Positions 44,373-54,463 of a stretch of 64,000 bases of DNA are shown here, one piece after another. A program made the position numbers and the translations under genes. The DNA comes from Bacteroidales bacterium 6E (GTDB lineage Bacteria; Bacteroidota; Bacteroidia; Bacteroidales; Prolixibacteraceae). Where the stretch lies: assembly GCA_001270045.2 (NCBI GenBank), contig DF970670.1, positions 44,047 through 108,046 on the forward strand, read 5' to 3'. Below the pieces are notes generated by a model, which saw nothing but the letters and a program-made list of their open reading frames with translations, did no database searches and was not told the DNA's origin. Position 1 is the stretch's first letter. Every line of letters begins with the position of its first letter.

Positions 44373-45245
44373 ATGAAACTGAAAATGATTCTATTGCTCA
44401 TGGCGACCATGATGTTAACCTCCGTATTTGGACAGGACCAGGCCATCAATGTGGTGGTGATCGGGGCACACCCCGATGATTGTGATATCAAGGCGGGTGG
44501 AACGGCCATCAAATTCGCCAAAATGGGTCACAACGTCTTGTTTGTGTCTGTAACCAATGGTGATGCCGGGCACCACGAAAAAGGAGGGGGTGCACTCGCA
44601 AAAATAAGGATGGCCGAGTCACAGGAAGCAGGTAAACGCTTTGGGATAAAATATAAGGTTCTCGATCACCACGATGGGGAATTGATGCCAACCCTTCCCA
44701 TCCGGTTGGAGCTGATCAGGCTGATACGTCAATGGAATGCCGATGTGGTCATCAGCCACCGCCCCAACGATTACCACCCTGACCACCGGAATGCCTCGAT
44801 ATTGGTCCAGGATGCTGCCTATATGGTCATTGTGCCCAACGTGGCACCCGATACCCCTCCACTGGAAAAAAATCCGGTTTTCCTTTATATGGAAGATAGG
44901 TTCCAGCGACCCAATCCTTTCCGCCATGATATAACCATTGACGTTTCGGATGTTCTGGATCAAAAGTATTATGCCATGTCGGCGCATGTCTCCCAGTTTT
45001 TTGAATGGCTTCCCTGGACAGCCGGGAAATTGCAGGAGGTTCCTAAAGGGGAGAAGGAAAGGTTGCAATGGCTGAAAGACAACCGTTGGTTTGGGGTATC
45101 CGATCAGGCAAGGACGGGTCTGGCAAAATGGTATGGTGAGGAGAAGGCCAAAATTGCAACTTCCGTGGAATCATTCGAAATCTGTGAATACGGGCGCAGG
45201 CCTTCTGATGACGAAATCAGAAGATTGTTTCCCATGATAAAATAG
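44373..45245 (+). CDS. Secreted LmbE/PIG-L family deacetylase
   Basis: A 290-aa protein with a signal peptide (residues 1-20, ending VFGQ). Zinc/active-site motifs AHPDDCD (near residue 33) and HPDH (in NDYHPDHRNAS) are intact. Members of this fold remove N-acetyl groups from GlcNAc-type sugars or small thiols; here export suggests an amino-sugar substrate outside the cytoplasm. The natural substrate is unknown. Appears monocistronic, with a terminator after it. Confidence 0.88.
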   Translation: MKLKMILLLMATMMLTSVFGQDQAINVVVIGAHPDDCDIKAGGTAIKFAKMGHNVLFVSVTNGDAGHHEKGGGALAKIRMAESQEAGKRFGIKYKVLDHHDGELMPTLPIRLELIRLIRQWNADVVISHRPNDYHPDHRNASILVQDAAYMVIVPNVAPDTPPLEKNPVFLYMEDRFQRPNPFRHDITIDVSDVLDQKYYAMSAHVSQFFEWLPWTAGKLQEVPKGEKERLQWLKDNRWFGVSDQARTGLAKWYGEEKAKIATSVESFEICEYGRRPSDDEIRRLFPMIK

Positions 45246-45273
45246 TGACCGGATATGCAAATCCGTTGATCAT

Positions 45274-45303
45274 AGGCTGTCCCGACCGGGCAGCCTTTTT
45301 TTG
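45274..45303 (+). terminator. Terminator of the LmbE-type gene
   Basis: AGGCTG-T-CCCG (45274-45284) pairs with CGGGCAGCCT (45287-45296), one-base bulge, followed by T6-7. Confidence 0.85.
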
Positions 45304-45376
45304 TGTGTAAATGCGGGTTACCTTCCTGCCAGGGTCGTATTTAAAATAGTTATAAAACGGTTCTCGAATAGTGATC

Positions 45377-45394
45377 ATATAGTGCGCACTATAT
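45377..45394. promoter_or_regulatory. Perfect 18-base palindrome upstream of the fasciclin gene
   Basis: ATATAGTGCGCACTATAT reads the same on both strands. It lies about 290 bases before the ATG of the fasciclin gene in a 380-base spacer (45304-45683) that otherwise holds no gene; a -7-like TATTTTTG is at 45633-45640. A dimeric regulator site is a reasonable guess. Confidence 0.5.
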
Positions 45395-45683
45395 TTAAAC
45401 TGTCATAGCTGTCTATAAAGTATATCTCATTACGCTGTCGGTACCAACTGTGTAAATGGGTTGATCGGTATTCCACAATTGAATTTGCCATGCCATAAAC
45501 CGGGCTGTCTGTAGTCAACCAGGTTAGTCAAGTCAGGAAACGAATTGTATTACAACACTTTGTAAACACCTTGATTTGTTAACAGATGTTAAAAAAGAGT
45601 ACAAAGTATTTTATTTTGAAATTTGGGCAAACTATTTTTGAATCACTTTGTTTAAACTTTGTAACTAAAAATTAAACAAGAAA

Positions 45684-48600
45684 ATGGGAAAGTTTACTCA
45701 ATCGAAAACAATCGTCCTGAATCAGATCAGGAACAGTGTTCTGGTTGTCCTGCTGACCGTGCTCAGTTTTGTCACAGTCAAGGCACAGACCACGGTTGCT
45801 GATGTGGTTATCAACAGCGAAAGCCACACCACGCTGGAAGCGGCAGTCATTGCAGCCGGACTGGCAGAGGCACTTAGCGGTGAAGGTTCCTTCACGGTAT
45901 TTGCCCCGACGGATGCAGCTTTTGCAGCCCTTCCTGCTGGAACAGTGGAAGCCTTGCTGGCCGATCCCGACGGAGCCCTGAAAGATATCCTTCTTTACCA
46001 TGTATTGGGAAGCAAAGTGATGTCGACCGACTTGTCTGATGGCTTGAGCGCCACCACGCTTTTGGGCAAGGACATCACCGTAACCATCAATGATAATGGA
46101 GTATTCATCAATGGTGCCAGGGTAACTGTCGCTGATATCGAAACTGATAACGGTGTCGTACATGTAATTGACGCAGTCATGGTACCTGCCCGCACAACGG
46201 TTGTTGATGTGGTTATCAACAGCGAAAGCCACACCACGCTGGAAGCAGCGGTTATTGCAGCCGGACTGGCAGAAGCGCTGAGCGGTGAAGGTCCCTTCAC
46301 GGTATTTGCCCCGACAGATGCAGCTTTTGCAGCCCTTCCTGCCGGAACAGTGGAAGCCTTGCTGGCCGATCCCGACGGAGCCTTGAAAGACATCCTTCTG
46401 TACCATGTACTGGGAAGCAAAGTGATGTCGACCGACTTGTCTGATGGCTTGAGCGCCACCACGCTTTTGGGCAAGGATATCACTGTGACCATCAATGATA
46501 ACGGAGTTTTCATCAACGGTGCGAAAGTAACCGTTGCCGATATCGAAACTGATAACGGTGTTGTGCATGTGATTGATGCCGTATTGGTACCCGCCCCCAC
46601 TACAGTTGTTGATGTGGTTGTCAACAGCGAAAGCCACACAACGCTGGAAGCGGCTGTCATTGCAGCCGGACTGGCAGAGGCACTGAGCGGTGAAGGTCCC
46701 TTCACGGTATTTGCCCCGACAGATGCAGCTTTTGCAACCCTTCCTGCCGGAACTGTGGAAGCCTTGCTGGCTGATCCCGACGGAGCCCTGAAAGACATAC
46801 TTCTTTACCATGTATTGGGTAGCAAGGTAATGTCGACCGACCTTTCAAACGGCATGACTGCTACCACATTGCTTGGCGAAGACATTACCGTAACCACCAA
46901 TGATAATGGAGTTTTCATCAATGGTGCAAAAGTAACCGTTGCCGATATCGAAACTGATAACGGTGTTGTACATGTGATTGATGCAGTGATCACTCCTGAT
47001 AGCCCGATGAGCATCATGGATGTGGTAAATGGAAGCGAAGTGCACAAAACTCTCGCATCCATGGTCCGGTTTGCAGGTCTTACGGAAGCATTGTCATCCC
47101 CTGGTTCATTAACCTTATTTGCCCCGACGGATGCGGCATTTGCAGCCCTTCCTTCCGGTTTGCTGGCTTATCTTGTTTCAGCTCCTGAAGGTTTCCTTGC
47201 GGATATTTTACTCCATCATGTGGTTGCAGGCAGGGTAATGTCGACTGATCTGTCTGACGGAATGAAAGCTACCAGCTTATTAGGTGAAGATATTCATGTT
47301 ACCATCAACGCTGACGGTGTTTTCATCAATGGTGCGAAGGTAATTGTATCCAATATTGTTACCCAAAACGGTGTGGTACATGTTGTGGATGCAGTTATTG
47401 TCCCGCCTTCCAGCATTCAGGTTGCAGAGAATGCCACATTTGGAAAATACCTGACTGATTCACGTGGCAACACATTGTATTTCTTTGCCCGTGATGCGAA
47501 AGATGTTTCGAACTGCACTGGCGGATGCCTCGATAACTGGCCCGTCTTCTATGACGAGAACCTGAGGGTGGGTGAAGGACTCACCAGCACCGACTTTGGG
47601 GTGATTGACCGTGGAAACGGTGTAATGCAGACCACCTATAAGGGCTGGCCCCTGTACTATTTCGTAAATGATACCCAAGCGGGTCAGATCAATGGTGATG
47701 GAAGGATCAATGCCTGGTTTGTTGCCAAACCCGACTATACAATCATGTTGGTCAATAACCAGTTGACTGGGAATAACGGTATCAATTACAAAGGTGATTA
47801 TACCCCCGGTGATGAAGTTGTCCAGTACTTTACGGATGCATACGGACGCACGCTCTATACCTGGTCTCGTGACTTCAACAACACAAACAAGTTCACCCGT
47901 CCCGATTTCAGCAACAATGGCAACTGGCCGGTTTACGAAGAAACCATAGCGGTTGTACCGTCTATCCTGGATGCATCAGAGTTTTCGGTGATTAATATCC
48001 ATGGAAGAAATCAGCTGACATACCGTGGATGGCCTCTCTATTATTTCGGTGCCGATGGGATGGTACGTGGCAGTAACAAAGGTGTAAGTGTTCCTTCACC
48101 CGGAGTTTGGCCCGTTGCACGCCAAACCATGAATGCCGCTATGCCTGCAACCGTTGCCGATGTGGTCATCAACAGTGACCAGCACAATACCCTGGAAGCA
48201 GCGGTTATTGCCGCCGGACTGGCAGAGGCACTTAGCGGTGAAGGTCCCTTCACGGTATTTGCCCCGACGGATGCCGCTTTTGCGGCACTGCCTGCCGGAA
48301 CTGTGGAAGCTTTATTGGCTGATCCTGACGGAGCCCTGAAGGACATCCTTCTTTACCATGTACTGGGAAGCAAGGTAATGTCGACCGACCTGTCCAACGG
48401 AATGACCGCAACAACTTTGCTGGGTAAGGACATCCGTGTGACGATCAATGCCGAAGGTGTGTTCATCAATGGAGCGAAAGTTACGGTGGCCGATATCGAG
48501 ACAGATAATGGAGTTGTTCATGTAATTGACGCAGTCATGGTACCTGCCCGCACTACAGTTGTTGATGTGGTTGTCAACAGCGAAAGCCACACCACGTTGG

Positions 48601-50045
48601 AAGCGGCTGTCATTGCAGCCGGACTGGCAGAGGCGCTGAGCGGTGAAGGTCCCTTCACGGTATTTGCCCCGACGGATGCAGCCTTTGCAGCCCTTCCTGC
48701 CGGAACTGTCGAAGCCTTGTTGGCTGATCCCGACGGGGCCCTGAAAGACATCCTTCTGGACCATGTACTGGGAAGCAAGGTCATGTCGACTGACCTGTCT
48801 GATGGCTTGAGCGCCACCACGCTTTTGGGCAAGGACATCATGGTGACCATCAATGATAACGGAGTATTCATCAATGGCGCCAAGGTAACCGTCGCCGATA
48901 TTGAAACTGATAACGGTGTAGTACATGTGATTGATGCAGTCCTGGTACCTGCGGCAGAACGCACCACGGTAGTTGATGTGGTTGTCAACAGCGAAAGCCA
49001 CACGACGCTGGAAGCGGCAGTCATCGCAGCCGGACTGGCAGAGGCACTTAGCGGTGAAGGTCCCTTCACGGTATTTGCACCTACAGATGCAGCTTTTGCA
49101 GCCCTTCCCGCCGGAACAGTCGAAGCCCTGCTTGCTGATCCTGACGGTGCCCTGAAAGATATCCTTCTGTACCATGTACTTGGAAGTAAAGTAATGTCGA
49201 CCGACTTGTCTGATGGCTTGAGCGCCACCACGCTTTTGGGCAAGGACATCATGGTGACCATCAATGATAACGGAGTATTCATCAATGGCGCCAAGGTAAC
49301 CGTCGCCGATATTGAAACTGATAACGGTGTAGTACATGTGATTGATGCAGTCCTGGTACCTGCGGCAGAACGCACCACGGTAGTTGATGTGGTTGTCAAC
49401 AGCGAAAGCCACACGACGCTGGAAGCGGCAGTCATCGCAGCCGGACTGGCAGAGGCACTGAGCGGTGAAGGTCCCTTCACGGTATTTGCCCCGACAGATG
49501 CAGCTTTTGCAGCCCTTCCTGCCGGAACTGTTGAAGCCTTATTGGCTGATCCCGACGGTGCCCTGAAAGATATCCTTCTGTACCATGTACTGGGCAGCAA
49601 GGTCATGTCGACCGACTTGTCCGATGGCTTGAGCGCCACCACGCTTTTGGGCAAAGACATCATGGTGACCATCAATGCTGAGGGAGTCTTTATCAACAAT
49701 GCCCGTGTAACCGTTGCCGATATTGAAACTGATAACGGTGTAGTGCATGTGATTGATGCGGTATTGAGTCCTGCCACGAATGTGGGTGATGACCTTCGCA
49801 ACAATGACATGTTCACCATGTATCCCAATCCGGCTGTCAGCAATGTTGCCGTTGATTTTGGATCCATGGACCTGAACCGGAATGCCATGCTGAGAATAAT
49901 CCGGATGGATGGAGCCCTCATGAAGTCAATGCAGGTGCAGTCGTCACGCGTTGATATAGCCCTTGACAGCTTCGTGCAAGGGATGTATTTGGTAGTTCTT
50001 GAAAATGGAAACAAGAGGTATACGGAAAAGCTCATTGTAAAGTAA
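45684..50045 (+). CDS. Giant fasciclin (FAS1) repeat surface protein with T9SS sorting domain
   Basis: A 1453-aa exported protein. Residues 1-35 are a signal peptide. Three near-identical FAS1 domains follow, each 135 residues (405 bases), with FTVFAPTDAAFAALPAGTVEALL and LLYHVLGSKVMSTDL; a fourth, diverged FAS1 (about 435-570); then a two-part domain of the COG4315 secreted lipoprotein-repeat type (about 580-818; NTLYFFARD...CTGGCLDNWPVF, then RTLYTWSRD...NWPVYE); four more FAS1 domains (818-1365, the last ones 137 residues); and a type A T9SS C-terminal domain (YPNPAVSNVAVDFG to the end). FAS1 domains mediate adhesion to cells or matrix. The strong DNA identity between repeats points to recent duplication or conversion. 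Confidence 0.95.
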   Translation: MGKFTQSKTIVLNQIRNSVLVVLLTVLSFVTVKAQTTVADVVINSESHTTLEAAVIAAGLAEALSGEGSFTVFAPTDAAFAALPAGTVEALLADPDGALKDILLYHVLGSKVMSTDLSDGLSATTLLGKDITVTINDNGVFINGARVTVADIETDNGVVHVIDAVMVPARTTVVDVVINSESHTTLEAAVIAAGLAEALSGEGPFTVFAPTDAAFAALPAGTVEALLADPDGALKDILLYHVLGSKVMSTDLSDGLSATTLLGKDITVTINDNGVFINGAKVTVADIETDNGVVHVIDAVLVPAPTTVVDVVVNSESHTTLEAAVIAAGLAEALSGEGPFTVFAPTDAAFATLPAGTVEALLADPDGALKDILLYHVLGSKVMSTDLSNGMTATTLLGEDITVTTNDNGVFINGAKVTVADIETDNGVVHVIDAVITPDSPMSIMDVVNGSEVHKTLASMVRFAGLTEALSSPGSLTLFAPTDAAFAALPSGLLAYLVSAPEGFLADILLHHVVAGRVMSTDLSDGMKATSLLGEDIHVTINADGVFINGAKVIVSNIVTQNGVVHVVDAVIVPPSSIQVAENATFGKYLTDSRGNTLYFFARDAKDVSNCTGGCLDNWPVFYDENLRVGEGLTSTDFGVIDRGNGVMQTTYKGWPLYYFVNDTQAGQINGDGRINAWFVAKPDYTIMLVNNQLTGNNGINYKGDYTPGDEVVQYFTDAYGRTLYTWSRDFNNTNKFTRPDFSNNGNWPVYEETIAVVPSILDASEFSVINIHGRNQLTYRGWPLYYFGADGMVRGSNKGVSVPSPGVWPVARQTMNAAMPATVADVVINSDQHNTLEAAVIAAGLAEALSGEGPFTVFAPTDAAFAALPAGTVEALLADPDGALKDILLYHVLGSKVMSTDLSNGMTATTLLGKDIRVTINAEGVFINGAKVTVADIETDNGVVHVIDAVMVPARTTVVDVVVNSESHTTLEAAVIAAGLAEALSGEGPFTVFAPTDAAFAALPAGTVEALLADPDGALKDILLDHVLGSKVMSTDLSDGLSATTLLGKDIMVTINDNGVFINGAKVTVADIETDNGVVHVIDAVLVPAAERTTVVDVVVNSESHTTLEAAVIAAGLAEALSGEGPFTVFAPTDAAFAALPAGTVEALLADPDGALKDILLYHVLGSKVMSTDLSDGLSATTLLGKDIMVTINDNGVFINGAKVTVADIETDNGVVHVIDAVLVPAAERTTVVDVVVNSESHTTLEAAVIAAGLAEALSGEGPFTVFAPTDAAFAALPAGTVEALLADPDGALKDILLYHVLGSKVMSTDLSDGLSATTLLGKDIMVTINAEGVFINNARVTVADIETDNGVVHVIDAVLSPATNVGDDLRNNDMFTMYPNPAVSNVAVDFGSMDLNRNAMLRIIRMDGALMKSMQVQSSRVDIALDSFVQGMYLVVLENGNKRYTEKLIVK
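48796..49459. repeat. Recent 411-base tandem duplication inside the fasciclin gene
   Basis: Bases 48796-49048 are identical to 49207-49459 (253 of 253 by eye), offset 411 bases. It includes a six-base in-frame insertion (codons for the AAER hinge) found only at these two junctions, so this unit was copied recently. Other FAS1 units are offset by exactly 405 bases. Confidence 0.85.
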
Positions 50046-50069
50046 TCTTTACAGTGATTTCTTCCAGGC

Positions 50070-50101
50070 AATCCCCCGGTCAATTGATCGGGGGATTTTC
50101 T
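50070..50101 (+). terminator. Terminator of the fasciclin gene
   Basis: AATCCCCCG (50070-50078), ten-base loop, CGGGGGATT (50089-50097) then TTTCTTTT. Confidence 0.88.
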
Positions 50102-50196
50102 TTTGCCCTTACTCAATTCGGCCGGATTTTCTAAATTTGCCTTTAACAAGAGAAAAGAACGTTTTAATTATCCATTAACTATTTAACCATTTAAAA

Positions 50197-52698
50197 ATGA
50201 GAGTGACAAGAACCCGTTTAATCCCCATATTGTTTCTGCTCTTCTTGGCTGCAATGAATTTGCAGGCGCAGGAAAGAGGGAATATCGTAGAATATTTTGG
50301 CAGGGAGACCGTAGAAACCATCGAGGAGGGAAATGTATCCCACCTGTTCAGGGATGGTTTGGTATTGCCAACCGGTCCGACTGGCGGAGGGGTTGTCCCT
50401 TCGAGGGATATCATTGCCTGGCAGTTCGCGACAGGCTCCTTCGTTGATCCGTCAGATGGCAAGGTGGTCAGTACCCTGGGCAATGACAGCCTTTATGTCT
50501 GGCGCAATATTTCAGCCAATGGGGATGGTTTGATTGAGGGACGGCAGATGCGTCGTTCCTATCTGTATACAAGCCTGATGGCTAACCGCGAGGACATTGT
50601 TTTGCTGGATGCGAGGGGACATACCCGGGTGTATATCAATGGCCAGCCATATGAAGGGGACCATTATGATTTCAACTATACGCTGATTCCCTTTAAATTG
50701 AAAAAAGGGGTAAACAGCTTTGTATATACTCCGGGCCGTTTTGGCCGGGTCATGTCGAAACTGGTGGTTCCCCGGAAACCGGTCATGTTTACCCGAAGGG
50801 ACATGACCCTGCCATCGGTGCTGACCGGCGAAACTGCCGACCAGTGGGGTGCCATCCGGGTGATCAATGCATCCGAGAAGGACCTAGACGGACTGACCAT
50901 CAAATGTGTCTTGCAATCGGGTGAACAGGCGTCCTTTGAGGCCGGAAGCGTAATGGCCCTGAGCGTGCGCAAGCTGAAGTTCATTGTGCCTCCAACCACA
51001 TTCCGCCAGGAAGATGGCAAGGTGAAGGCCGAACTGATTTTAACCGGCAGGGATGGTCGCGAAATCGACCGTACGGAAGTGGAGCTGAACCAGCAGGATC
51101 CCAATCGTCACCACGAGCGGACATTCGTCAGCCGTGTCGACGGCAGCGTACAATATTACAGTGTGGCGCCCTCTACCAATCCCGGGCCTGACCAGGCACT
51201 GGTGTTATCGGTCCATGGCGCTGGCGTGGAAGCCCGCAACCAGGCCAGGGCATACAAGCAGAAGGACTGGCTCCACCTGGTAGCCGCAACCAATCGCCGG
51301 CCTTATGGCTTTAACTGGGAGGAATGGGGCCGCATCGACGGCATGGAAGTCCTTGCCGAGGCAAAGAAGGTGTTTAAGACAAAACCCGAACTGACCTACC
51401 TGACCGGCCATTCGATGGGAGGACATGGCACCTGGCATCTGGGGGTAACCTTCCCTGACCAGTGGGCTGCCATCGCGCCTTGTGCCAGCTACCCCGATAT
51501 CCTGGGATACCGAAGAGATGTCAGGAGTACCGGATTTGAGGAGGACAGCCATTTCACTATGCTGCAGCGCAGTTCGAACGGAGGCCGCACCCTCAGCCTG
51601 AAACGAAATTTCCTGCAGTCGGGTATACATATCCTTCATGGCGATGAGGATACGGTCGTGCCCACCGAGCTTGCCCGCATGATGAGAAAGGAACTGGGCG
51701 AATTCCATCCCGATTTCGTCTATTATGAATATCCAGGCGGTTCGCACTGGTATGGTGACCACAGTGTCGACTGGCATCCGATTTTTACCTATTTCAAATG
51801 GCACACCATCCCTCAGGTCAACGAAGTGAACCACCTTGAGTTCCATACGGCTTCTCCGGGAATTTCGGCATCGAACTACTGGATTACCATCCAGCAGCAG
51901 GAAAAGCCCCTCGAATTCTCCAATGTGGTGTTTGACCGGAAGAATGATACCATCACCGGTACCCTTGAGAATGTGGCCATGGTGACCTTCCATTTTTCAA
52001 AGCTTCAGCCTGTCGGCAATCCGGTGGTGATGATCGGTGACCAGACTATCCGTGCCGAAGGCAGACAAGACCTTACCATTAAAAAAGTGAATGGGAAATG
52101 GGAAGTTGCCACCCTGAATACCGATGAAAAGTATCCGGCAAGGAATGGTGGGATCAAGAGTGCATTCGATAACCGGGTGGTCCTGGTGTATGCAACGGGT
52201 GGAAGCCGTGAAGAGAATGAGTGGTATCGCAACAGGGCCAGGTTCGATGGGGAAGCTTTCCTCTATAAAGCCAACGGATCATTTGAAATTGTGTCGGATC
52301 AGCAGTTTGATCCCGAAAAGTATAAAGACCGAAACGTGGTCCTCTACGGAAATGCCGATATCAACAAGGCATGGAACCTCGTACTGAAGGATTGTCCGGT
52401 AAAGGTGCAAAGGAACGTGATCCAATTCGGGAACAAAACCTTTACGGGAGATGACCTGGGCACTTTCTTTTCTTATCCCAGGGCAGGATCCGGTGTCGCC
52501 ACTGTGGGTGTGGTTGCCGGAACTGGCATCAGGGGAATGAAAGCCGCCTATGCCAACGACTATTTCTCGGGTGTAAGCGGTTTGCCCGACCTGCTGATTT
52601 TCAATACCGATTACCTGAAGGAAGGTTTCGACGGGATTCTGGCAAGCGGATTCTTCAATAACGACTGGACCATCGGGGAACATATGGTGACTGACTGA
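50197..52698 (+). CDS. Secreted alpha/beta hydrolase of the prolyl oligopeptidase/esterase type
   Basis: An 833-aa exported protein. Residues 1-25 are a signal peptide (ending LQAQ). An N-terminal beta region carries DARGHTRVYING; the hydrolase core spans about 345-550 with nucleophile elbow GHSMGGHG (Ser at about residue 406), acid in HGDEDTVVP and His in YPGGSHWYGDH. A C-terminal region of unknown fold (about 560-833) follows. No T9SS domain is seen, so a periplasmic location is likely. The substrate could be a peptide, an ester on polysaccharide or a polyester; the sequence does not decide. Ends at a strong terminator. Confidence 0.85.
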   Translation: MRVTRTRLIPILFLLFLAAMNLQAQERGNIVEYFGRETVETIEEGNVSHLFRDGLVLPTGPTGGGVVPSRDIIAWQFATGSFVDPSDGKVVSTLGNDSLYVWRNISANGDGLIEGRQMRRSYLYTSLMANREDIVLLDARGHTRVYINGQPYEGDHYDFNYTLIPFKLKKGVNSFVYTPGRFGRVMSKLVVPRKPVMFTRRDMTLPSVLTGETADQWGAIRVINASEKDLDGLTIKCVLQSGEQASFEAGSVMALSVRKLKFIVPPTTFRQEDGKVKAELILTGRDGREIDRTEVELNQQDPNRHHERTFVSRVDGSVQYYSVAPSTNPGPDQALVLSVHGAGVEARNQARAYKQKDWLHLVAATNRRPYGFNWEEWGRIDGMEVLAEAKKVFKTKPELTYLTGHSMGGHGTWHLGVTFPDQWAAIAPCASYPDILGYRRDVRSTGFEEDSHFTMLQRSSNGGRTLSLKRNFLQSGIHILHGDEDTVVPTELARMMRKELGEFHPDFVYYEYPGGSHWYGDHSVDWHPIFTYFKWHTIPQVNEVNHLEFHTASPGISASNYWITIQQQEKPLEFSNVVFDRKNDTITGTLENVAMVTFHFSKLQPVGNPVVMIGDQTIRAEGRQDLTIKKVNGKWEVATLNTDEKYPARNGGIKSAFDNRVVLVYATGGSREENEWYRNRARFDGEAFLYKANGSFEIVSDQQFDPEKYKDRNVVLYGNADINKAWNLVLKDCPVKVQRNVIQFGNKTFTGDDLGTFFSYPRAGSGVATVGVVAGTGIRGMKAAYANDYFSGVSGLPDLLIFNTDYLKEGFDGILASGFFNNDWTIGEHMVTD

Positions 52699-52754
52699 CG
52701 AAGCCGGGCAAGAACCTGCCGGTCGGGGTCCTGATGTTTTGTCAGGGCCACGGA

Positions 52755-52804
52755 GAGCCGCCGGGACCATTGTGATCAATGTCCCCGGCGGCTCCTGTTT
52801 TTTT
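52755..52804 (+). terminator. Terminator of the hydrolase gene
   Basis: GAGCCGCCGGGA (52755-52766) pairs with TCCCCGGCGGCTC (52782-52794, one extra C), followed four bases later by T7. It separates the hydrolase from glpK. Confidence 0.85.
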
Positions 52805-52955
52805 GGAGACTCATCCAATCCCGGTTCTGTCAAGCGGTGGTCCTGTTCAGTCAGCCTGAAGGAAAACGGGTTTCATCATAGATACTTTTTAAAATTTATT
52901 GTACTTTGGAAACTTCATAACAATGAAACCTATTTGATTCTTAAAACCATAACGA

Positions 52956-54452
52956 ATGGAAAAATATATCCTTTCACTCGACTCGGGAACAACCAGCAAC
53001 CGGGCTATTCTTTTCAACCATTCCGGAGAAATCGTAACCATAGCCAACCGCGAATTTGAACAAATATACCCCCAGCCCGGCTGGGTGGAGCATGACGGGG
53101 AAACCATCTGGAAAACCCAATTGGAAGTGGCCCGGAAAGTGCTTTCGGGGAAAGGGATTCCACCAGGGCAGGTCGCGGCCATCGGAATCACCAACCAGCG
53201 GGAGACCACGCTGATCTGGAACCGGGAAACCGGAAAGCCCATTGCCAATGCCATTGTGTGGCAGGACCGCCGGACGTCCGATATTTGTGAAGAGCTCAAG
53301 AAAAAGGGCTATGAACCCATGATCAGCCAAAAGACTGGCCTGCTTGCTGATGCCTATTTTTCAGCCACCAAAATCAAATGGATCCTCGACAATGCAGAAG
53401 GAGCCCGGGAACTGGCTTCGCAGGGGAAACTCGCTTTTGGCACCGTGGATACCTGGCTGGTGTGGAATTTCACGAAGGGCAAGCTTCACATTACCGACGT
53501 GACCAATGCCAGTCGTACCATGCTGTTCAACATCCACACCCTGCAGTGGGACCAGGAATTGCTCGATATGCTGGATATACCTGCGAGCATCCTCCCTGAA
53601 GTCAAACCTTCGAGCCAGATATACGGATACACCGATCCCTCATTCTTTGGCACCCCCATCCCATTGGCCGGAATCGCCGGTGACCAGCAGGCCGCCTTGT
53701 TCGGGCAAATGTGCCTGAAGGAAGGGATGGTGAAAAACACCTACGGTACCGGTTGTTTCGTGGTCATGAATACAGGCAGCAAGCCCATCGAATCGAAAAA
53801 CAGGCTCCTCAGCACCATTGCCTGGCAGATCGGCAAGGAAGTTACCTATGCCATCGAGGGCAGCATTTTCATGGGAGGCGCCGTGGTGCAATGGCTGCGC
53901 GATGAAATGGGACTCATATCCAAATCGGCGGAAATTGAGGAACTGGCCTTGCAGGTCGTCGATAATGGTGGTGTCTATTTTGTGCAGGGATTTGTCGGTC
54001 TGGGTGCTCCGCACTGGGATCAGTATGCCACGGGTGCCATCATTGGACTGAGCAGGGGAACCAACAAGGGACACATCGCCCGCGCCGTGCTCGAAGGAAT
54101 TGCCTACCGGACGATGGAAGTCATCCATACCATGGAGGAAGACTCAGGCATCAACATGAAAGAGCTGAGGGTGGATGGTGGCGCTTCGGTGAACAACCTG
54201 CTCATGCAGATCCAGTCGGATACCATCATGAAAAGGGTCGTCAGGCCGGTGGTGACCGAAACAACCGCGCTGGGAGCCGCTTATCTGGCAGGCCTTGCCG
54301 TTGGATACTGGGAAAGTATCGAAAGCCTCCAGAAACAGTGGCAGGTGGAACGTGCTTTTGAGCCTGTGGCCGGCAAGGAAGCCATGGAAGGAAAGATCAA
54401 CAACTGGAAACGTGCGGTGGAAAGAAGCAAAAACTGGTATTCATCCCGTTAA
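52956..54452 (+). CDS. glpK: Glycerol kinase
   Basis: A 498-aa FGGY kinase that makes glycerol 3-phosphate. Seen: [15 protein letters not shown] at the N-terminus, [43 protein letters not shown], and [13 protein letters not shown]. Length is normal. It is followed after 11 bases by glpD and forms an operon with it. No glp regulator is visible nearby. Confidence 0.97.
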   Translation: MEKYILSLDSGTTSNRAILFNHSGEIVTIANREFEQIYPQPGWVEHDGETIWKTQLEVARKVLSGKGIPPGQVAAIGITNQRETTLIWNRETGKPIANAIVWQDRRTSDICEELKKKGYEPMISQKTGLLADAYFSATKIKWILDNAEGARELASQGKLAFGTVDTWLVWNFTKGKLHITDVTNASRTMLFNIHTLQWDQELLDMLDIPASILPEVKPSSQIYGYTDPSFFGTPIPLAGIAGDQQAALFGQMCLKEGMVKNTYGTGCFVVMNTGSKPIESKNRLLSTIAWQIGKEVTYAIEGSIFMGGAVVQWLRDEMGLISKSAEIEELALQVVDNGGVYFVQGFVGLGAPHWDQYATGAIIGLSRGTNKGHIARAVLEGIAYRTMEVIHTMEEDSGINMKELRVDGGASVNNLLMQIQSDTIMKRVVRPVVTETTALGAAYLAGLAVGYWESIESLQKQWQVERAFEPVAGKEAMEGKINNWKRAVERSKNWYSSR

Positions 54453-54463
54453 CCCAATATACA

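Noticed and set aside
45672-50149. Long antisense frames (379, 366 and 543 codons) opposite the fasciclin gene
   Set aside because: They mirror the repeat structure of the real gene and are open only because its repeats lack stop codons in these frames; the antisense proteins have no family character, while the sense product has a signal peptide, FAS1 motifs and a T9SS tail.
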